Shown: positions 58,167 through 64,000 of the stretch, in pieces | Layout of the letters: each line of letters opens with the position of its first letter | Position numbering within the stretch: the stretch's first letter is position 1 | Origin: CSP1-1 sp035620615 | Lineage (GTDB): Archaea > Thermoproteota > Nitrososphaeria > Nitrososphaerales > Nitrosopumilaceae | DNA: 64,000 nucleotides | NCBI GenBank assembly: GCA_035620615.1 | Contig: DASPGM010000010.1 | Location: forward strand, 62,001-126,000 | Reading direction: 5' to 3' | Made by a program: the position numbers and the translations under genes | Notes under the pieces: model-generated | What the model was told of the DNA's origin: nothing | The model's input: only the letters and a program-made list of their open reading frames with translations | The model's database searches: none

Positions 58167-59693
58167 CTAATGATGCGGGTTCTTTGCCTGATATGGGTAA
58201 TAGTATTTTCCTCCAAGCTCAAATGGATCATCCATGTTTGCTTCTTTGCCTTTTGCAGAACTGTAAATAATATTAACCAAAAATATTGCCATTCCTACAC
58301 CAAGTAATACTGCTCCAACTGCTTGAAGTTGGTTCATTGCAATCCATTCAGGAATTGGTGGATAATCGAAAATTCTTCTTGGCATACCATACAATCCCAA
58401 AACATGTTGTGTAAAGAATACCAATACTGCACCAATTAATATAAGAATAAAGTGAATCTTACCCCATAACTCGTTATACATTCTACCTGTAATGAATGGG
58501 AACATGTAATACAAGTAACCAAAGGAGCCAAATGCTATAGTTCCAAACACAAACAAGTGAAAGTGACCAACAACCCAATAAGAGTCATGGGTGATAAAGT
58601 CTAAAGGCATGGCAGTATTGACAACTCCTCCTGCACCTGCTGAGAAGAATAATGCAATTCCACCAACGGCCCACATTAATGGAGTGCTGTATTTAGCTCT
58701 GCCACCCCACATTGTAGCTAAAAAGTTAAAAACATGCATCGCAGATGCTGGTACTGCAGCTAAAGTGCCTACCATAAAGACAGTTTTTTCAGTAAACGAC
58801 ATTCCTGTTGCAAACATATGATGAGCCCACGAAGCAAAACTTACTATTGAAAGCAAAATAAATGCAAACATACCAGAACTATGACTAAAAATTGGTTTTC
58901 TTGAAAATCTTGGAATAATTTCATACATCATTCCTATTGCAGGAATAACTAACACATAGACCTCAGGATGGAAAGTAAACCAGAAAAGATGTGAGTATGC
59001 AATAGGATCTCCGCCCATATTTGGATTGAAAAATCCTGTAACACCTAATCTATCAGTTAGTAACATTAGAAGAGCTGCTGCAAAAGTGGGAATTGCAACA
59101 AGTACAATAATACTTGAAGTAAGAAATGACCAAGCAAGTAAAGGAACTTTGCTTAGTGGTAAATCTGGATGTTTACATTTTAGAATTGTTACTATAAAGT
59201 TAATGGCACCAAGAATTGAGGATACGCCAAGAATTTTTAGTCCAAAAATCCACATTTCTGCAGCAGGAGCAGGGGCACTAATTGCAGAGTATGGTGGCTG
59301 TGCATACCATCCAAAGTCTGCAAATCCAAGCCAAATTAGTGCAGCTGCTGGCGGAATCATCCAAAATGCAATAGCATTAAGTTTTGGATATGCCATGTCT
59401 TTGTATCTAACCATAATTGGTACAAAGTAGTTTCCAACACCTGATGCAAATGGAAGAATGAAAAGAAAAATCATATTGGTTCCATGCACCGTAAAAATTC
59501 TATTATATGTCATAGAATCTGCAATAAAATCTGCACCAGGAGAAAACATCTCGACTCTAATAAGAAGAGCTAAAACACCACCCATGAAAAGAAATGCAAG
59601 AGAAGAAATCATGTATAGTAAACCAATATCTGTGTGATGTGTGGAAAACATTATTTGCCAAATTGGTCGAGGCTTTTGGAGTTCTAATACCAT
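58167..59693 (-). CDS. coxA: Haem-copper terminal oxidase subunit I
   Basis: 508 aa, 12 helices. Haem and copper ligands: HGTNMIF (low-spin His), WFTFHPEVYVLVIPA (His-Tyr pair of CuB), SWAHHMF (CuB His) and VGHFHLFVFG (haem His). The terminal electron acceptor of aerobic respiration in the ammonia oxidiser; it reduces O2 to water and pumps protons. Operon order on the minus strand: short membrane gene, coxB, coxA, cupredoxin, ctaA. Confidence 0.96.
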   Translation of the reverse strand: MVLELQKPRPIWQIMFSTHHTDIGLLYMISSLAFLFMGGVLALLIRVEMFSPGADFIADSMTYNRIFTVHGTNMIFLFILPFASGVGNYFVPIMVRYKDMAYPKLNAIAFWMIPPAAALIWLGFADFGWYAQPPYSAISAPAPAAEMWIFGLKILGVSSILGAINFIVTILKCKHPDLPLSKVPLLAWSFLTSSIIVLVAIPTFAAALLMLLTDRLGVTGFFNPNMGGDPIAYSHLFWFTFHPEVYVLVIPAIGMMYEIIPRFSRKPIFSHSSGMFAFILLSIVSFASWAHHMFATGMSFTEKTVFMVGTLAAVPASAMHVFNFLATMWGGRAKYSTPLMWAVGGIALFFSAGAGGVVNTAMPLDFITHDSYWVVGHFHLFVFGTIAFGSFGYLYYMFPFITGRMYNELWGKIHFILILIGAVLVFFTQHVLGLYGMPRRIFDYPPIPEWIAMNQLQAVGAVLLGVGMAIFLVNIIYSSAKGKEANMDDPFELGGKYYYPYQAKNPHH

Positions 59694-59748
59694 TTCAAAG
59701 TCTCCTTTTTAATTTTTAAATCATAATAAATAATCATTTTTTTTGCAA

Positions 59749-60177
59749 TCATGCTCCATCCTCCACATACAAAGTTCCCCTCATGTTATAATGAATTAAC
59801 CCGCAATACTCCCTGCATTGAATAGGAAATTCTCCAGCGTCAATTGGCACAAACCAAACTGTGTTAATTCGTCCAGGTACTGCGTCCATTAAAACAACAT
59901 AGTCTGGAATATTAAAAGAATGAATAACATCTTTTGATGAAACCTCAAATTTGTAAGGGACTCCTTTTTTTACATGGAGTTCTCCTTGTTCTACTCGTCC
60001 ATCTTCATGTTCAAAAGTCCAATACCATTGTTGTCCGGTAACTTTGATTACTTTGGCATTTTCTGGAACATGTTCAATTAATCTTTCAATGTTCCAAGCT
60101 TCAGCTCCAACCCAAACAAGTAATGCCACAACTACTCCAATGTATATCCATTCGGCCCAGTTAGAATGTCCACTCAT
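59749..60177 (-). CDS. coxB: Haem-copper oxidase subunit II, CuA part
   Basis: 142 aa. One TM helix (~10-28) then the cupredoxin-type CuA domain with H86 (VIHSFNIP), C121, E123, C125 (CREYCG), H129 and M132 (LIHYNM). The aromatic GQQWYWTFEHEDG matches the electron-entry region. Ordinary subunit II has two TM helices; the first is encoded by the upstream gene, which it overlaps by 4 bp. It receives electrons on the outside and passes them to CoxA. Confidence 0.93.
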   Translation of the reverse strand: MSGHSNWAEWIYIGVVVALLVWVGAEAWNIERLIEHVPENAKVIKVTGQQWYWTFEHEDGRVEQGELHVKKGVPYKFEVSSKDVIHSFNIPDYVVLMDAVPGRINTVWFVPIDAGEFPIQCREYCGLIHYNMRGTLYVEDGA

Positions 60178-60443
60178 CTATCTAATTCACCAGTTCCCTC
60201 ATATTTTGTAGGTGTCGCTTTTGGATGAGATTCTCTAAATCTCCAAATAAGCCAAATCATTGTACCAGACACTACAGCCCCAATCACAAAAGCAACAGTC
60301 ATCATTCTAAAAAATAGATTCCAAATCTCTATTCTTCTGTCAAGATATTCTCCCGCTTCATCACCTGCAGCAAATACTAAATGAGCAGATGGCAAAACTA
60401 CTATAATCGATAACACCATAAATAGCCAAATTAAATTCCTCAT
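60174..60443 (-). CDS. N-terminal membrane part of oxidase subunit II (split gene)
   Basis: 89 aa. Signal peptide ~1-25 (LIWLFMVLSIIVVLPSAHLVFA), a TM helix ~44-68 (FFRMMTVAFVIGAVVSGTMIWLIW), then WRFRESHPKATPTKYEGTGELDR, the connector that in fused CoxII precedes the second TM. The stop overlaps the coxB ATG as ATGA. It is therefore the missing first half of subunit II made as a separate protein. It starts the operon. Confidence 0.75.
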   Translation of the reverse strand: MRNLIWLFMVLSIIVVLPSAHLVFAAGDEAGEYLDRRIEIWNLFFRMMTVAFVIGAVVSGTMIWLIWRFRESHPKATPTKYEGTGELDR

Positions 60444-60496
60444 GACCAGTTGTTTTGTCGTGACCTTAATTTTCTATTTAAGGGTTTTGAAGATTA

Positions 60497-61120
60497 CTAG
60501 AGGTTTAGATCGAATCTTTCTGAATCCATCAAATTAATTGCAGATAAAGTGATTTTTCCCTCGTATTCTTTAAAGACTGTGAGTGATGCATTCTCAATTA
60601 TTAATTCAAACATAGAGTTTGCATCCAATTTCAAAACAGTAGATATCATAGCCTTTATTGGATCCATATGTGTTACCAACAAAACATTTTGATCATTGTG
60701 TTCTTTTAATACATGATCAATAATTGATAATACTCTATTTTTGACTTGAACAAAAGTTTCAACTCCGTTATGTGCAATTTCAAGCTCTCCGTCATAAAAT
60801 TTAAAAAAAACATTTCCATGTTTTTCAAAGATTGTATCATATGCCATTCCAGTAAATTTTCCCATATCAAGCTCAATTAGTCGTTCATCTAGTTTGTATT
60901 CCAATGAATTATGTTTGGCAACAATTTCTGCAGTTTTTTCAGCTCTCTCGATGGGACTAGAATAAATAGCAGAAATATTAAATGGTTTTAGAAATTTTGC
61001 TATTCTTTCTGCTTGTTCTATACCTTTAGATGTAAGACTCACTCCAGGAGATCTACCAGCTAAGAGACGTTTTGTGTTATTTACTGCTTGTCCATGACGC
61101 AGAAAAATAATAAATCGCAA
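60497..61120 (-). CDS. Histidine phosphatase superfamily protein
   Basis: 207 aa. Catalytic LRHGQAVNN at the N-terminus, GRSPGVSLTSKG, IYSSPIERAEKTAEIVA and LLVTHMDPIKAM as the second His. Phosphoglycerate mutase-like fold; likely a phosphatase of small metabolites such as alpha-ribazole phosphate, but the substrate is unclear. Upstream of and on the same strand as the oxidase operon, 53 bp away. Confidence 0.88.
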   Translation of the reverse strand: MRFIIFLRHGQAVNNTKRLLAGRSPGVSLTSKGIEQAERIAKFLKPFNISAIYSSPIERAEKTAEIVAKHNSLEYKLDERLIELDMGKFTGMAYDTIFEKHGNVFFKFYDGELEIAHNGVETFVQVKNRVLSIIDHVLKEHNDQNVLLVTHMDPIKAMISTVLKLDANSMFELIIENASLTVFKEYEGKITLSAINLMDSERFDLNL

Positions 61121-61173
61121 TACTTTTTCAATTTTTAAATAAAGATAATAATAACATTGCCAGTCTTTATTTG

Positions 61174-61845
61174 GTGAAAATAGGACTAATTGGCGGAACT
61201 GGAGGAATGGGAAAAGGTTTTGCCCTTCGTTGGTGTATCAATCATAATATTCTAATTGGGTCAAGAGATGCAGAAAGAGCTTCAAAATCTGCTGAAGAAT
61301 ATACTAATACTGCAAAAGAAGCTTATGGAAAAATAAACGGTTCAATTTCAGGAAATGATAATGTATCAATTGCTAAAGAATGTGATGTCATTGTTTTATC
61401 AATACCATATGAAAATATCGATTCTACTTGTTCGCAAATTTTACCTCTGATAAAAGATAGTTGTGTTGTAATTTCACCCATTGTTCCAATGACAAAGACA
61501 GAATTAGGATTTGAATTCATTCCAATAAAAGAAAATAAACCTTTTTCCTATCAGTTAGTAGTAAAACATATGAAAAATAAATCTAAACTAGTATCTGCAT
61601 TTCATGTAATTTCAGAAAAAAAACTAATTAATCCTACCTTAAGTTTAGATTATGATATTTTTGTGTGTGGTGACGATCAAAATTCAGTAAATGTTGTAAA
61701 TGGTTTAATCAATGAGATCAAAGGATTACGTCCTATTTACTTAGGACCTGGATCACTTTCGTATTTTGCTGAAGTTGCCACCCCATTGTTACTTAACGCC
61801 ATGATTAAAAATAAATTAAAAAATCCTGGAATTAAGATAGTTTAA
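61174..61845 (+). CDS. F420-dependent NADP reductase-like protein
   Basis: 223 aa from GTG 61174 (MKIGLIGGTGGMGKGF); a TTG one codon earlier is possible. The Rossmann GGTGGMGKG, LIGSRDAERA and CDVIVLSIPYENI match NADPH:F420 oxidoreductases (Fno/NpdG type). It would move hydride between NADPH and F420. Thaumarchaeota make F420, and an ArfB-like gene that could serve its synthesis is at 11840. The precise partner remains inferred. Confidence 0.85.
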   Translation: MKIGLIGGTGGMGKGFALRWCINHNILIGSRDAERASKSAEEYTNTAKEAYGKINGSISGNDNVSIAKECDVIVLSIPYENIDSTCSQILPLIKDSCVVISPIVPMTKTELGFEFIPIKENKPFSYQLVVKHMKNKSKLVSAFHVISEKKLINPTLSLDYDIFVCGDDQNSVNVVNGLINEIKGLRPIYLGPGSLSYFAEVATPLLLNAMIKNKLKNPGIKIV

Positions 61846-61867
61846 GTTTAATTTACAAATTTAGATT

Positions 61868-62101
61868 ATGAATCACGAGTACCATCCTAGAGGAAAAAAT
61901 TGGTTTACAGCGATGGGAATTTTATTTATTGTAATGGCATTAGTGGTAATAGTAAGAAATCTTTTGATATGGGGACCTGAGTTTGTCTATGATTTTTTAA
62001 CAAATTCTGATGTAACAAATGAGAAAATTTCGGTTGGAATGATTGTATTTGGAGTATTAATGATAGTTTTGGGATTTAGAAAAAATAATCTTAATAAATA
62101 A
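61868..62101 (+). CDS. Small membrane protein, 77 aa
   Basis: 77 aa with two hydrophobic segments (~13-32, FTAMGILFIVMALVVIVRNLL, and ~53-68, VGMIVFGVLMIVLGF). Not recognised. 22 bp after the F420 reductase, same strand, so possibly co-transcribed. Confidence 0.6.
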   Translation: MNHEYHPRGKNWFTAMGILFIVMALVVIVRNLLIWGPEFVYDFLTNSDVTNEKISVGMIVFGVLMIVLGFRKNNLNK

Positions 62102-62123
62102 AAAAATTATAGATTTTAATTAA

Positions 62124-63299
62124 TTATTTGCTTACAAATTCTTCTATTTTATCAAGTGCTGAATCTAATACATTCAAGTTTGGAAGAAAAACTAGTCTAA
62201 AATGGCCACTTCCATATTTTATTCCAAATCCAGAACCGTGTACAGTTAAAACTCCTTTAGAGTTTAAAAGTTCCATTACAAATTTCTTATCTGAATCAAA
62301 CTTATTATTTTCAATTTTTGGAAATGCGTAGAATGCACCTCTTGGGTTTGTGCATGAAAGTCCGGGCATGGAATTTAGTCTCTTTACTACCAAATCTCTT
62401 CTAGTTTTTAGCTCCGAAACAAATTTTGAAATATATTCTTGCGATCCTCGTAAGGATTCTATAGCAGCATGCTGTACTGGTAAATTTGTGGATATTCTAA
62501 CCCTAGCAAGTTTTGGTAAGTTTTCTCGTAATTGTTCAAGAGCAGGTGAGTTGTTAAATGCAATATAACCAATTCGCCAACCTGACATCAGATGTACCTT
62601 TGAGAATCCATTAAGTAGGATTACAGGTGAGGAACCAGCTACTTTGCCAATGCCTACAAATTTTTCATCAAATATAATTTGATCATAAATTTCATCACAA
62701 ATGATGTACAGATTATTCTCATTTGCAATATCAACTAAATCCTTGAGAGCCTTTTCATTAAATACAACTCCAGTGGGGTTATTTGGACTGATAAGACATA
62801 TTGCAATAGTTTTTGGAGATAATTTAGAACGAATGTCCTCAATGTCAGGTGTTGAGTTTGCTAGATCAACTGCAAATTCTATTGGTATTCCACCATGTAA
62901 TCGGATGTAAGATGCATATGGAGGATAATATGGTCCTGGAAGTAAAACTTCATCTCCTTCTTCAACAATTGAAGACATTATCATGTCAAGACCTTCAGAT
63001 ACTCCGTTTGTTACAAGTATATCATCACTAGAAACAGAAAGACCTTTTTTGTGTTCTTTTTGAGAGATTAAATCACGTAATTCTGGCAATCCCTCTGAAG
63101 GTGCATAATAGTTTTCACCTTTTTGAATTGCTTTTATCAAAGCCTCTTTTACATAGTCCGGAGGTTGAAAACCATACAGTACAGGATCTCCAATGTTTAG
63201 ATATTGAATTTTTTTTCCTTGCTTTTCTAATTTTGTTGCAGCAGAAACAATATCTCTTATCGCATATTCAACACCTGCGACTTTTTTTGAAACTTTCAA
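62124..63299 (-). CDS. Aspartate/alanine-type aminotransferase
   Basis: 391 aa from TTG 63299 (MKVSKKVAGVEYAIRD); the longer frame to 63356 runs into the tRNA-Arg gene and adds non-conserved residues. Class I PLP motifs: NPTGVVFN, IICDEIYDQIIF and NGFSKVHLMSGWRIGY (Schiff-base Lys). Resembles archaeal alanine or aspartate aminotransferases (YGFQPPDYVKEA near the start). Exact specificity unknown. Confidence 0.9.
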   Translation of the reverse strand: MKVSKKVAGVEYAIRDIVSAATKLEKQGKKIQYLNIGDPVLYGFQPPDYVKEALIKAIQKGENYYAPSEGLPELRDLISQKEHKKGLSVSSDDILVTNGVSEGLDMIMSSIVEEGDEVLLPGPYYPPYASYIRLHGGIPIEFAVDLANSTPDIEDIRSKLSPKTIAICLISPNNPTGVVFNEKALKDLVDIANENNLYIICDEIYDQIIFDEKFVGIGKVAGSSPVILLNGFSKVHLMSGWRIGYIAFNNSPALEQLRENLPKLARVRISTNLPVQHAAIESLRGSQEYISKFVSELKTRRDLVVKRLNSMPGLSCTNPRGAFYAFPKIENNKFDSDKKFVMELLNSKGVLTVHGSGFGIKYGSGHFRLVFLPNLNVLDSALDKIEEFVSK

Positions 63300-63343
63300 A
63301 GTAACTAGACAGATATTTAGGCCTGTTAAATTCTTATTTTTTT

Positions 63344-63418
63344 GGACTCGTTGCACAGTCTGGACAGTGCGGGCGGCTTCGGACCGCCAGGTCGAGGGAT
63401 CGAAGCCCTCCGAGCCCT
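63344..63418 (+). tRNA. tRNA-Arg (anticodon UCG), with acceptor mismatch
   Basis: 75 nt with discriminator T. D-arm GCAC/GTGC with A14, G18-G19 and A21; anticodon stem GGCGG/CCGCC with loop CTTCGGA (anticodon TCG, codon CGA); T-stem GAGGG/CCCTC with loop ATCGAAG. Acceptor GGACTCG against CGAGCCC leaves an A3-C70 mismatch, and position 54 is A rather than T. Stems otherwise perfect. Followed by TTTT. The structure is a tRNA, but the defects raise questions about editing or function. Confidence 0.85.
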
Positions 63419-63478
63419 TTTATCAAAATGAATTTAGTTAATGTATATTTAAAGTGAAAAAAAGTAAGATCATCTGAA

Positions 63479-63973
63479 TTGAAGATAATATCGATGTTTA
63501 AGATTGGTCTGATTTTATCCATTGTTGGAGCAATTTGGATAGGAATTGTTTTTATTGAATCAGAAAAAGTTCTTGAAAGTTATACTTTGAGTCCCTCTCA
63601 AACCATTACTCTTGATTTAGTGCTTAAAGATGATGGTATTGGATTTTATAGAATTTTGATTCCTGAATTTGAAAGAGATATTTTGTTTATACAGATTCTT
63701 GATCCTAATGATAATATTTTAGTTGATAAAAGAATTGAAACGAAAATGTCTATTAATTATTTTGATTATAAATTTGATGGAAAATATGAATTAAAAGCTA
63801 CAAATCTTTCAGAGAATTTAAAAATTATTGAAATTGAATTTGGGGATACAAATAGTTCTGAGATGAAAATCCCTGGAATTATTCTTGGTATTGGATTAAT
63901 CTTAATTATTATTTCTACTTTTAAAAAGTTACAAAATTATAGAACTGCACAACCAGAAGAAAAAATTTCGTAA
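63479..63973 (+). CDS. Membrane protein with extracytoplasmic domain, 164 aa
   Basis: 164 aa from TTG 63479. TM1 ~6-24 (FKIGLILSIVGAIWIGIVF), extracytoplasmic beta-rich region ~28-125 (SPSQTITLDLVLKDDGIGFYRILIP), TM2 ~130-147 (IPGIILGIGLILIIISTF) and a short cytoplasmic tail. Not recognised; thaumarchaeal membrane proteins of this layout are common. ATG at codon 6 (63494) is an alternative start. Confidence 0.6.
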   Translation: MKIISMFKIGLILSIVGAIWIGIVFIESEKVLESYTLSPSQTITLDLVLKDDGIGFYRILIPEFERDILFIQILDPNDNILVDKRIETKMSINYFDYKFDGKYELKATNLSENLKIIEIEFGDTNSSEMKIPGIILGIGLILIIISTFKKLQNYRTAQPEEKIS

Positions 63974-64000
63974 ATTATAATACATAAAACTGGACTAGCA

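Noticed and set aside
63300..63522. Minus-strand frames antisense to tRNA-Arg
   Set aside because: They overlap a well-folded tRNA; residues are not protein-like and the aminotransferase has a good TTG start at 63299.

Overview
The window looks like the chromosome of a marine ammonia-oxidising archaeon (Thaumarchaeota/Nitrososphaerota, close to Nitrosopumilus). It is AT-rich. It carries archaeal translation genes (aIF6, aIF5B, L7Ae, S28e, L24e, L37e, an Sm-like protein, archaeal tRNAs), the ADP-forming acyl-CoA synthetase plus 4-hydroxybutyryl-CoA dehydratase pair of the 3-hydroxypropionate/4-hydroxybutyrate carbon-fixation cycle, several plastocyanin-like copper proteins, a haem-copper oxidase operon with a short haem A synthase, and an F420-dependent reductase. 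There is no insertion sequence, CRISPR array, phage gene or replication origin.

Layout. 0-6.4 kb: aIF6, histidyl-tRNA synthetase, archease, then small proteins (DM13, C2H2 finger, zinc ribbon), a thioredoxin and a cold-shock protein. 6.4-10.8 kb: aIF5B/Ndk/L24e/S28e/L7Ae/phosphosugar mutase operon on the minus strand. 10.9-16.1 kb: tRNA-Leu, PurU-like hydrolase, creatininase-family amidase, LSm, L37e, a coiled-coil protein, RpiA, a hydantoinase-like amidohydrolase, tRNA-Ala. 16.2-20.2 kb: zinc-ribbon proteins, thioredoxin, signal peptidase, blue copper protein. 20.2-24 kb: the two 4-hydroxybutyrate steps in one operon. 24-26.7 kb: RNase H, membrane proteins, a small HTH regulator, a radical SAM protein. 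26.8-35.7 kb: an accessory stretch of secreted proteins, zinc ribbons and a two-component system. 35.8-50.2 kb: two cation/proton antiporters, glutamine synthetase, KamA-like radical SAM enzyme, MscS channel, amidohydrolase, GNAT, aminotransferase, acyl-CoA synthetase, DUF21/CBS protein. 50.4-55.4 kb: tRNA-Val, glycosyltransferase, aspartate kinase, a candidate structured RNA, IlvE, methyltransferase, tRNA-Lys. 55.5-64 kb: SRPBCC protein, cytochrome oxidase operon, phosphatase, F420 reductase, aminotransferase, an unusual tRNA-Arg and a membrane protein.

Most interesting part: between 29.9 and 35.7 kb two divergent promoters share the same inverted repeat (TGTGGCATGCC, 11-14 nt spacer, TGTGGC arm inverted). 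In both, the repeat lies exactly 44 nt from each of the two flanking start codons. The genes driven from these promoters include small zinc-ribbon proteins and secreted proteins sharing a two-cysteine domain, which also occurs twice in the 26.8-28.1 kb protein. A degenerate third copy lies upstream of the histidine kinase that sits between the two units. This may be an undescribed regulon. Other notable points are a glutamine synthetase frame with no ATG/GTG/TTG before its conserved N-terminal domain (possible ATA start in an ATAG overlap), a cytochrome oxidase subunit II split into two overlapping genes, a tRNA-Arg with an A3-C70 mismatch, and a two-hairpin RNA candidate resembling an archaeal H/ACA guide.
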